Shown: positions 1-5,522 of the stretch, piece after piece | How the letters are laid out: each line of letters begins with the position of its first letter | Position numbering within the stretch: position 1 is the stretch's first letter | Source: Proteobacteria bacterium UBA1847 | Lineage (GTDB): Bacteria; Pseudomonadota; Gammaproteobacteria; Steroidobacterales; Woeseiaceae | Assembly: GCA_002338605.1 (NCBI GenBank) | Contig: DDIP01000328.1 | Span: forward strand, 710 to 8,444 | Length of the DNA: 7,735 bases | Reading direction: 5' to 3' | The notes under the pieces: generated by a model | What the model saw: only the letters and a program-made list of their open reading frames with translations | Database searches by the model: none | What the model was told of the DNA's origin: nothing | Program-made: the position numbers and the translations under genes

Positions 1-64
1 CCCTCCGCGGTCTGCTGACCGCGTCTCCTCCGGAGGTCGGATCAAGAGCCTCCTAGCTCTTGAT
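1..64. repeat. three consecutive hairpins
   Basis: Three inverted repeats follow one another with almost no spacing. The first has a 7-bp stem (CGCGGTC at 6-12 with GACCGCG at 17-23, loop TGCT). The second is a perfect 10-bp palindrome, CCTCCGGAGG, at 27-36. The third has a 9-bp stem (ATCAAGAGC at 41-49 with GCTCTTGAT at 56-64, loop CTCCTA). The block ends exactly where similarity to an IS3 transposase begins, so it may be the sequence into which the broken element was joined. It does not match the usual codons upstream of the transposase DRG-QY motif. It could be a structured RNA end, a recombination site or a folded repeat; the function is unknown. Confidence 0.5.
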
Positions 65-370
65 GGCGTGCAGCACGTGTCGATCAAGTACACCGAACGC
101 CTGGCCGAAGCGGGCATCGAGCCCTCCGTCGGCAGCGTCGGCGACAGTTACGACAACGCGCTCGCAGAGACGATCATCGGTCTGTACAAAACCGAGCTCA
201 TTCGCCAGCGTGGACCCTGGCGCACGATCGACGACGTCGAATACGCCACCCTGGAATGGGTCGACTGGTTCAACCATCGTCGTCTGTTCCAGCCGATTGG
301 CGACGTGCCACCGGCAGAATTTGAAATGGCGTACTATCGCCAGCAGGACGAGTCAGCCATGGCGGCTTGA
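65..370 (+). pseudogene. IS3-family transposase OrfB, C-terminal fragment
   Basis: This is the last roughly 100 residues of an IS3-family DDE transposase (integrase core, rve). The reading starts in VQHVSIKYTERL, the counterpart of the family's DRGVQYVSIKYTERL. It continues through GSVGDSYDNALAETI, which carries the glutamate of the DDE triad, then TLEWVDWFNHRRL and IPPAEFE-like residues near the end. The rest of the protein, including both catalytic aspartates, is missing. The frame stays open upstream to base 2, but residues encoded by 2-61 do not resemble the transposase, so the break lies near 62-65. A GTG at 68 could start translation, but the product would be inactive. The stop is followed within 40 bases by the element's right end. 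The family call is secure; the exact IS name cannot be given. Confidence 0.9.
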
Positions 371-395
371 CTCAAACGAACGGGTCTCCGGAATA

Positions 396-409
396 CCCGG
401 GGCGGTTCA
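396..409 (+). repeat. IS3-family right terminal inverted repeat
   Basis: CCCGGGGCGGTTCA ends in CA-3'. Its reverse complement, TGAACCGCCCCGGG, begins with the TGA seen at ends of this IS3 subgroup. It lies 26 bases after the orfB stop, the normal spacing for these elements. The opposing fragment at 1064-1076 ends in the related TGATACACCCGGG. Host sequence should resume at about 410. Confidence 0.7.
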
Positions 410-497
410 CAACATCTCGATTGTAAGGCAGAGTTTACTGCTGGGTATTGGTTTGCTGTTTGCCGCCAGCGCAGCGATGCTTCGCGTTCTCGTATCA
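410..497. other. unassigned segment between two IS fragments
   Basis: This stretch is bounded by the right end of one IS fragment and the ragged end of another. Read on the plus strand in the frame of codon 418-420, it encodes a hydrophobic run (SLLLGIGLLFAASAAM) that looks like a signal peptide or membrane helix. There is no start codon with a ribosome binding site. It may be a scrap of a disrupted host gene, but it is too short to identify. Confidence 0.3.
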
Positions 498-706
498 CTC
501 AAGAATATGACGTCCACACCGGTCGTTCTCTTCGCACACACGCCGGATCTCAGGCTTCAGCTGCTCATTCCGTATCGCGGTGGCTGCAGGATGGGATCCC
601 GCTACCGGCCATTCATCTCGTAGTACGTCGACGGGGCGATCGGCAGTACCCTGCAGATCGGCTCGACCCCGAAGCGGCCACGGTAATCCCCGATGTAGCT
701 GACCAT
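495..706 (-). pseudogene. IS3-family transposase OrfB, N-terminal fragment, frameshifted
   Basis: The ATG at 706-704 overlaps the OrfA stop by one base (TGATG), the usual orfA/orfB junction. The first 34 codons give MVSYIGDYRGRFGVEPIC and PIAPSTYYE, the conserved start of IS3 OrfB, and then stop at 604-602. Similarity resumes in another frame with LKPEIRRVCEEN, matching the family's PEIRRVWEEN, and stops at 497-495. The gene therefore has at least one frameshift around 590-620 and has lost its catalytic core. After about 498 the sequence no longer resembles the transposase. It cannot make a working enzyme. Confidence 0.85.
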
Positions 707-1026
707 CACTTGCGTCGGCGATGGAGCTCCGCCAGGGGGAAATAGGCAGAGGCCGTGCGTAGCACCTCATTGGCCCGCTTTAACTCACGGTTCTCGCGCT
801 CCGGGACCTTGAGCCGATCATAGTCGCTCGTGGTCATGCAATCTCGGCGACCCTGATCACGCTCTGCCTGACGCAGCCACTTTCCTTGCGTCTCCGCCGT
901 ACAGCCAATCTTCGACCCTACAAATCCGATTGCTGCCCATTGCGACTCATACTTCGACTCATGCGCGAAAACCAGTCGCAATGCCGGTCCCCGCACGTCC
1001 GCGGAATATTTCTTGTTTCTGTTCAT
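706..1026 (-). CDS. IS3-family OrfA (HTH protein)
   Basis: This is a full-length 106-residue OrfA, the DNA-binding half of an IS3-family transposase. The ATG at 1026 opens MNRNKKYSADVR, the typical family start. An upstream in-frame ATG at 1077 would lie outside the IS end and is unlikely. The HTH region includes SQWAAIGF and KIGCTAET. The C-terminal part, ERENRELKRANEVLR, is the leucine-zipper-like coiled coil that ends in the AYF-AEL motif. Several usually invariant positions differ (for example KVPEREN for KALEREN, and ETQGKW for ETLRKW), which suggests decay. Since the partner orfB is broken, this protein has no active transposase to join. It belongs to the same kind of element as the plus-strand fragment at 65-370, but in the opposite orientation. 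Confidence 0.85.
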   Translation of the reverse strand: MNRNKKYSADVRGPALRLVFAHESKYESQWAAIGFVGSKIGCTAETQGKWLRQAERDQGRRDCMTTSDYDRLKVPERENRELKRANEVLRTASAYFPLAELHRRRK

Positions 1027-1063
1027 TGCTCCATTCTTTCGAGAAATGGAGCCTGCGGGAAAG

Positions 1064-1076
1064 CCCGGGTGTATCA
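1064..1076 (-). repeat. IS3-family left terminal inverted repeat
   Basis: Read on the minus strand, the end is TGATACACCCGGG, 37 bases before the OrfA start. It resembles the right-end repeat at 396-409 (TGA then a C-rich run and CCCGGG). The outer edge at 1076 lies 35 bp from the stop codon of the TonB-dependent receptor, so the element inserted just past that gene without cutting it. Confidence 0.7.
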
Positions 1077-1110
1077 ATCGGCGAATTATTTGCGCAGTGA
1101 CGGGGCCAAA

Positions 1111-3696
1111 TCAGAAGCTGAACCCAAACTCGATGCCAACCCGTCGTCGCGCATTAGGATGGTCGAACGTACCGCCGAACTCAGGTGCCGGAATCACTTC
1201 CTCAAGATATTTTTCATCGGTCAGGTTCGAAGCGAACGCTGCGACTGTCCAGCTTTCTCGTTTCAGTCCGACTCGAAGATCGACCGTCGCAAAAGCGTCA
1301 CGCTGCGCGTTCGAATAATCGGCAATGCCAAGAGCGCCAGCGCCGGCTCCGAAGCCGAGCTCAAACAGTGGCTGAAAAATCGTCGGGCGCTGACCTTCCT
1401 GCACCGTGTGGAACCAGGTCTCGCCAATAAATTGCGCATCGACACGTGCAAAAATATTCATCCCGTTTGACAAGGGGAATTCGATATCCCCGCCGACATT
1501 AACCGTGTACTCAGGCGTATACGGCGATTCGTTACCAACCGTGTCAGGGCGAGAACTATTGCGTTTAATCTCGCTGTCCGTGTAATTCGCCCCGGCATAA
1601 AACCGCAAATTGTCCGTTGCGTGGTAACTAGCGTCCAATTCGACACCGAAAATCTCAACTTCATCGACATTCGAGACCACGCGCAAAAGACCGAACGTAC
1701 CGACGAAAAACTCGAAGAACTGCATGTCGTCGACTTCGGTGTAATAGGCGGCCCCGTTAAGCAGCAAGCGGCCATTGGCAAACCGTGATTTGAAACCGAG
1801 TTCGAATGCGCTGGATGTTTCCTCTTCATAATCATCTGTGATGACTGGCAGAGGTACTCCCAAATCGTCGGCGAAATTGATACCGATCCCGCCGTTGATA
1901 AATCCGTTGATAAACAAATTGACTGTTGCGGCACTTCCCGAGTTATTGAATCCCCCGGCCTTGAAACCGACCCCCCAACTGCCAAACAATGTCGTGTCGT
2001 CGGTAGCGTCCCAACTTAGCGATATTTTCGGTTGTATTTCTGAGAACGACTTGCTCTTGTCGGGAATTATGCCGGCCGGGTTGATCAGGCTGCTTAGGGC
2101 CGGGTTCAACGGATCATCCAGGGTCATGTCGAAATTCAGGTCAATTACCTGCTGGGTAACATTGGTTGGCACGAGGCTCGACACGTCCCTGTCCTCATTG
2201 TCGTAGCGCAGTGCGAAAGATATTTCCGTGGCGTCGCTGATGTCGTATTCGATCTGTCCGAATACTGAAAATACCTGCGTGTCAAATTGGTCGTGGATCA
2301 ATGATGCCGTAGTGTTCGGGCCACCAACCTGCAACAGGCCGCGGATCGGCGCAGCCCCACTATCGCGGTTGAGAGACACGCCGACTTCGCGGTCAATATC
2401 CAGAAAATAGATGCCACCCATCCAGCGCATTCTTTGATCGGAATTGGATGCGAGGCGCAATTCAACGCTGAGATCTTCCTGGTTGCGAACCTGCTCCTGA
2501 ATGCCGTCACACGTCGTCGGCGTATAGGCTCCCAGGAATGAGCCGTTCGGATCAAATATCACGCCGACCGGAGATGTGCCAATGAACTGCGGTGGTTGCA
2601 ACTGAATACCACTGGCATTCAGGTCGGTCACCGTTTGCTGGCACACGGGATCATTGTTATAAAATCCGAAAGCAGCAGACGTGCCGTCGGACATCAGATT
2701 ATTTTCGTTGTCGCTGTAGAGCATCCAGCCAGTCAATGTCGCCCGGGCCATCTCGTAATCGAAGCGAGTAGAAAATTCGAATACCTCCTGGTCGTTGTCG
2801 GAAACGATATTGGGTTGAAACAAGAACTCGAAGTCATTGCTGTCCTGGAACGCCGATGGCGTATTGGTGGCGGCCGCAAATACCGGCAGATGGAAGATTG
2901 AATTGAAGCTTATTGACGATGCATCGACTTCGCCGAAGCGGACCTTGGAATCAAAAGTCAGAGACTCAGTGGCGTCCCACACCAGCCGACCATTGATGTT
3001 GAAACTCTCGAATGCATCGACGGTGGGAGCATTATTCTGAAAACTGTTTCGATAAAATCCGTCTGATTCACGGAAGTCGGCAGCCAGGTCGAAATACAGT
3101 TCGTTTTGAATCAGTGGCCCGGAATACGATGCGAAAGCGTCAATGGTGTCGTCTTCGGCAAAACTCACTCGGCCATGAAACTCGGGTTCGTTGCCGGGTT
3201 TCCTGGTTGTAACAATAATCGCTCCAGCTGCGGCGCTTCGGCCATAGATTGCGCCTTGCGGTCCCTTGAATACCTCGATCTGCTGCAAATTAGTGTATTC
3301 GCGGTTAAACGCGGCCGGGTTCGTATAGAGAATGCCATCGATCAAAAAGGCGAAACTGGTTTCGGCGTCGCGCGCACCATTGATGCCGCGAATATTGACC
3401 TGGGTATCGCCAACTTCTGCGGCGTTCACCATGCTGACCCCCGGCGTCAGACTGATGAAATCTTCTGCCCGCCGGACGCCGGCGCTGTCAAGCACGCCCG
3501 CAGTCAGTGCCGTCACGCTGCCGGGTACATCCTGCAGGCTCTCGGACCTTCGCCTGGCTGTGACAACAACCTCCTCAATGGTGAAGTCATCGTCGCTTTG
3601 TCGCTGCTGCGCTTCCACCGTGCGAGGTGACAACAGAGTCATCGCTGCAAGACTGAGTAATGCCATGCCCAGCATTGGAAAAAAGTAACGTTTCAT
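1111..3696 (-). CDS. TonB-dependent outer-membrane receptor
   Basis: An 861-residue receptor that would import a scarce or large solute across the outer membrane using TonB-ExbBD energy. Residues 1-29 form a signal peptide, with a likely cut after VEA. The TonB box is IEEVVVTA at 40-47. The plug covers about 55-167, with INIRG-type VNIRG at 100-104, FLIDG at 117-121 and the hallmark FKGPQGAIYGRSA at 143-155. The rest is a beta barrel ending in the aromatic C-terminus GFSF, needed for BAM insertion. I find only two cysteines, at 352 and 396, possibly an extracellular-loop disulfide. The ATG at 3696 is preceded by GGGGGA at good spacing. The gene is intact and lies downstream of the GntR gene on the same strand, with its own operator-bearing upstream region. 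The substrate is unknown: no siderophore, heme or B12 signature is visible, and the GntR context suggests an organic nutrient. Confidence 0.95.
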   Translation of the reverse strand: MKRYFFPMLGMALLSLAAMTLLSPRTVEAQQRQSDDDFTIEEVVVTARRRSESLQDVPGSVTALTAGVLDSAGVRRAEDFISLTPGVSMVNAAEVGDTQVNIRGINGARDAETSFAFLIDGILYTNPAAFNREYTNLQQIEVFKGPQGAIYGRSAAAGAIIVTTRKPGNEPEFHGRVSFAEDDTIDAFASYSGPLIQNELYFDLAADFRESDGFYRNSFQNNAPTVDAFESFNINGRLVWDATESLTFDSKVRFGEVDASSISFNSIFHLPVFAAATNTPSAFQDSNDFEFLFQPNIVSDNDQEVFEFSTRFDYEMARATLTGWMLYSDNENNLMSDGTSAAFGFYNNDPVCQQTVTDLNASGIQLQPPQFIGTSPVGVIFDPNGSFLGAYTPTTCDGIQEQVRNQEDLSVELRLASNSDQRMRWMGGIYFLDIDREVGVSLNRDSGAAPIRGLLQVGGPNTTASLIHDQFDTQVFSVFGQIEYDISDATEISFALRYDNEDRDVSSLVPTNVTQQVIDLNFDMTLDDPLNPALSSLINPAGIIPDKSKSFSEIQPKISLSWDATDDTTLFGSWGVGFKAGGFNNSGSAATVNLFINGFINGGIGINFADDLGVPLPVITDDYEEETSSAFELGFKSRFANGRLLLNGAAYYTEVDDMQFFEFFVGTFGLLRVVSNVDEVEIFGVELDASYHATDNLRFYAGANYTDSEIKRNSSRPDTVGNESPYTPEYTVNVGGDIEFPLSNGMNIFARVDAQFIGETWFHTVQEGQRPTIFQPLFELGFGAGAGALGIADYSNAQRDAFATVDLRVGLKRESWTVAAFASNLTDEKYLEEVIPAPEFGGTFDHPNARRRVGIEFGFSF

Positions 3697-3749
3697 CGTT
3701 CTATCCCCCGTGATTCAATTCAGCGGCCTTGGTCGAGCCAGGACAACTT

Positions 3750-3759
3750 TTGTATACAA
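3750..3759. promoter_or_regulatory. GntR/FCD-type operator, receptor-proximal copy
   Basis: TTGTATACAA is a perfect 10-bp palindrome that matches the TNGTnnnACNA form of FadR-type GntR operators. It sits 54-63 bp upstream of the receptor start, where a repressor would cover the promoter. An identical 10-mer occurs at 4545-4554. A given 10-mer is expected about 0.007 times in 7.7 kb, so two copies in control regions are unlikely to be chance. Confidence 0.75.
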
Positions 3760-3811
3760 TATAGCGAATATTCGTTCAGATCGGTGAATCAGTCAGTCAT
3801 TGGCCCCAATA

Positions 3812-3821
3812 TCGTATACAA
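3812..3821. promoter_or_regulatory. GntR/FCD-type operator, copy next to gntR 3' end
   Basis: TCGTATACAA differs from the perfect site at one base. It begins 62 bp from the start of the copy at 3750, close to six helical turns, which would allow the two bound dimers to lie on the same face. It lies 8 bases beyond the gntR stop. Confidence 0.6.
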
Positions 3822-3829
3822 CGCGGCAT

Positions 3830-4483
3830 TCACGGGCCAGGGTTCGGGCGATGCTTGCTTCGGAATGCCCGCCGTGCCGCCATGACGTGAGAGCGCATTA
3901 CCGACTCGGCCCAGGCCGCGTCGCCGGCTTCGATGGCTTCGACGATCTCAAGATGATGATGAGCACTACGGCCCAGGTCATCATCGTCATAATCGCGAAA
4001 TGTCTGCAGGACCAGCGGAGCGCTGGAAATTGTTACCAACGTCGCCTCCAGTCGAGCGCTCGACGCCACCTGCAGCAGGCGATGATGAAACTGGCTGTTG
4101 AGGTCCGCGATTCGTTCGAGGTATCCAGGCGAACGCGCCGACGCTTCTTCGCACTGGGATACGGCCAACTGGCGTAGCTGAGCTACGTCCGCGTCAGTCG
4201 CTTTGCCTGCCGCCAGGCGAGCACCATAGCCTTCCAGCATGGCCCGCAATTCGAAAATGTCCTCGGCGTCCTGGACGCTCCACGTCGTTACGAATGCGCC
4301 CTGGTGCGGCACAAATCGCACGATGCCTTCTGCTTCGAGGCGGCGCAATGCCTCTCTGACGGGGGTTCGACTGACACCTGCAGATTCGGCGATTTCCTGC
4401 TCCGTTATGCGGGCACCGGGTGGATGCGCGCCCTCGATAATGCCGGCGCGTAATGTTGTGTACGCTCGCTGTGCCGCTTTCAT
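3830..4483 (-). CDS. GntR-family regulator, FadR subfamily with FCD domain
   Basis: A 217-residue transcription factor, the usual length for the FCD group. The N-terminal winged helix spans about 5-70, with the signature ITEQEIAESAGVSRTPVREA (26-45) followed by LRRLEAEGIV and a wing ending in GAFVTTW. The C-terminal FCD ligand domain starts near 75 with FELRAMLEGYGARLAA. Its likely metal/ligand residues are N129 (in place of the more common Asp), H133, H177 and H199, in NSQFH, HHLEIVEAI and MRSHV. Such proteins bind small organic acids and usually act as repressors relieved by a pathway intermediate. The ATG at 4483 has an in-frame TAA two codons upstream, so no longer start exists. The Shine-Dalgarno site is poor. 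It lies upstream of the receptor gene and divergent from the hydrolase operon, flanked on both sides by matching palindromes, so it most likely controls both as well as itself. Confidence 0.93.
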   Translation of the reverse strand: MKAAQRAYTTLRAGIIEGAHPPGARITEQEIAESAGVSRTPVREALRRLEAEGIVRFVPHQGAFVTTWSVQDAEDIFELRAMLEGYGARLAAGKATDADVAQLRQLAVSQCEEASARSPGYLERIADLNSQFHHRLLQVASSARLEATLVTISSAPLVLQTFRDYDDDDLGRSAHHHLEIVEAIEAGDAAWAESVMRSHVMAARRAFRSKHRPNPGP

Positions 4484-4544
4484 GGCTTAAATGTCCGTTG
4501 GGCAAGTCTCGACCGGCCCTGGTACAACCGGCTAGTTGGCCCGG

Positions 4545-4554
4545 TTGTATACAA
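4545..4554. promoter_or_regulatory. GntR/FCD-type operator, gntR promoter copy
   Basis: TTGTATACAA is identical to the copy at 3750-3759. Here the symmetry extends to 12 bp (GTTGTATACAAC, 4544-4555). It sits 61 bp upstream of the gntR ATG, a position suited to autoregulation. Confidence 0.75.
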
Positions 4555-4607
4555 CTTATGGATGACAATCCCCGTTTGTTGTATTTTCTACCAACAATAG
4601 CGCATGA

Positions 4608-4617
4608 TTGTATACCA
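4608..4617. promoter_or_regulatory. GntR/FCD-type operator, hydrolase-side copy
   Basis: TTGTATACCA has one change from the perfect palindrome. The wider dyad GATNGTATACNATC (4606-4619) keeps symmetry outside it. It starts 63 bp from the copy at 4545, nearly the same separation as the other pair (62 bp), so both control regions carry two sites at matching spacing. Confidence 0.6.
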
Positions 4618-4692
4618 TCAACGGCGCGATGAACCAAGAACCGAATGCCCGCAGAAGACAGCATGCACGAATCATCATGAACGAAAGGACCC

Positions 4693-4788
4693 TTGACAGA
4701 CATCCGGTTGGATGAAATCAACGCGTGTCAGCAGGAAGAGACGCATTTGGCCCCGCCGGTGGCGCCGATATTCGCCTGCCGGGCGTGA
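4693..4788 (+). other. possible 31-codon ORF or gene remnant in the leader
   Basis: A TTG start is preceded by AAAGGA at 4684-4689, with unusually short spacing. The peptide ends in HLAPPVAPIFACRA and then a stop. The PPVAPIF run recalls the N-terminal region of PLP-dependent sulfur-amino-acid enzymes, so this could be a deletion remnant, but the match is too short to trust. It could also be a leader peptide or nothing. Confidence 0.2.
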
Positions 4789-4829
4789 GCGACGCAGCCA
4801 GCGGATCGATATTCGCGATGCCGGGTGAG
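4766..4829. repeat. imperfect direct repeat in hydrolase leader
   Basis: Copy one (4766-4789) and copy two (4807-4829) share CGATATTCGC followed, after two or three bases, by TGCCGGG and TGAG. The copies start 41 bp apart. On the minus strand the core reads GCGAATATCG, one base short of the GCGAATATTCG found at 3764-3774 upstream of the receptor gene. It may be a second regulator's site or a duplication. Confidence 0.4.
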
Positions 4830-4870
4830 GCGCTCACCGTCCGTTGCCAGGACATGCGCAGGTAAACGAA

Positions 4871-5503
4871 GTGACCGAGAATCTATCCGCGAACTACAAA
4901 AAGGCCTACGACAACCGGCTCGGCTTTGGCCGGCGCCCGGCATTGATTCTGGTCGATTTCGTGCAGGCGTACTTCGATCGCGGTTGCGATTTGTATGCGG
5001 GCGTCGAGAACGCGCTGGCCTCCGCGCTTCGAGTACGTAACGCAGCACGTGGCGCGGGTATCCCGGTGATCTACACGAATGTTGTCTATCATAGTGACGG
5101 CGCTGATGGCGGTGTGTTTTTCAGGAAAGCACCGGTATTGAAGAACTTTGTGCTGGGCAACCCGATGGGCGATTGGCCAAAAGATTTGCAGCCGGCGGCC
5201 GGCGAGTTGGTTATTTCAAAACAGTACCCGAGCGCATTTTTCGGAACATCGCTGGCTTCGACATTGAGAGTCATGGAGATCGATACGCTTGTCATCACGG
5301 GCGTGACAACGAGCGGCTGTATACGGGCAACCTGCGTCGACGCAATGTCACACGGATTTATCCCGATCGTTGTAGAGGATGCATGCGGTGATCGGCATGA
5401 AGCGCCGCACAACGCCAATCTGTTTGACATGAACGCCAAGTACGCGGATGTAGTCACCGAAGTCGAAGCGGTCGACTACCTGAAGAAGTATCACGGGAAC
5501 TGA
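4871..5503 (+). CDS. isochorismatase-like cysteine hydrolase (N-carbamoylsarcosine amidase type)
   Basis: A 210-residue cytoplasmic hydrolase of the cysteine hydrolase/isochorismatase fold, which cleaves amide or carbamoyl C-N bonds and releases ammonia. The catalytic triad is visible: D29 in ALILVDF, K117 in ISKQYPSAFFGT and C150 in TGVTTSGCIRATCVDA. The K-to-C spacing of 33 equals that of N-carbamoylsarcosine amidase (Lys144, Cys177), and TTSGC-RA is typical of the amidase and maleamate-amidase branch rather than of isochorismatase proper. The GTG at 4871 is chosen because AGGTAA lies at 4860-4865; a TTG at 4844 would add nine residues without a good site. It is the first gene of the plus-strand operon, 19 bp before the lyase gene, and probably under the GntR protein. 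The substrate is not determined; N-carbamoyl amino acids, maleamate-like acids and ureido acids are all possible. Confidence 0.9.
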   Translation: MTENLSANYKKAYDNRLGFGRRPALILVDFVQAYFDRGCDLYAGVENALASALRVRNAARGAGIPVIYTNVVYHSDGADGGVFFRKAPVLKNFVLGNPMGDWPKDLQPAAGELVISKQYPSAFFGTSLASTLRVMEIDTLVITGVTTSGCIRATCVDAMSHGFIPIVVEDACGDRHEAPHNANLFDMNAKYADVVTEVEAVDYLKKYHGN

Positions 5504-5522
5504 CGCGAAAGGAAATCACGGA

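Larger units (their letters stand above)
3697..3829 (-). promoter_or_regulatory. upstream control region of the receptor gene
   Basis: This 133-bp gap separates gntR from the receptor gene on the same strand. It holds two GntR-type palindromes and a separate perfect palindrome, CGAATATTCG, at 3765-3774, centred 15 bp from the first operator. The segment 3749-3775 is clearly AT-rich compared with its surroundings and would suit a core promoter reading toward 3696. I see no convincing -35/-10 pair, so the exact promoter is not called. The Shine-Dalgarno site GGGGGA lies just upstream of the receptor ATG. Confidence 0.6.
4484..4870. promoter_or_regulatory. divergent control region between gntR and hydrolase operon
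   Basis: This 387-bp interval has no convincing gene. The gntR side (to about 4620) carries two operator palindromes. Between them is an imperfect inverted repeat, TTGTTG at 4576-4581 with CAACAA at 4592-4597. A half-site-like GGTACAACC lies at 4521-4529. Promoters in both directions are expected here, but no clean sigma-70 hexamer pair stands out. From about 4620 to 4870 there is a long leader with several tiny ORFs, a direct repeat (4766-4789 and 4807-4829) and a small hairpin, GGTGAG/CTCACC at 4824-4838, before the hydrolase start. Confidence 0.6.

Noticed and set aside
60..623. 187-codon plus-strand ORF across the IS fragments
   Set aside because: It is out of frame with the transposase codons, has skewed composition and runs through the IS end and unrelated sequence; only its short hydrophobic stretch at 418-470 was kept as a remark.
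1517..1522. GTATAC core inside the receptor gene
   Set aside because: It lacks the flanking TT and AA bases of the operator (GCGTATACGG) and is explained by coding sequence.
4629..4715. 28-codon ATG ORF in the hydrolase leader
   Set aside because: It has no ribosome binding site and its Arg-rich content gives no recognisable motif.
4194..4721. 175-codon minus-strand ORF over the start of gntR and its control region
   Set aside because: It overlaps the well-supported GntR gene in another frame, is rich in Arg, Gly and Ser as expected for a shadow, and would cover two operators.
5317..5326. GTATAC core inside the hydrolase gene (CTGTATACGG)
   Set aside because: It encodes the catalytic Cys-Ile-Arg and lacks the outer operator bases, so chance is likely.
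4871..5503. Calling the hydrolase a nicotinate-pathway maleamate amidase or an enterobactin isochorismatase
   Set aside because: No other nicotinate, enterobactin or phenazine gene is present, and the fold covers many substrates; only the family and triad are supported.
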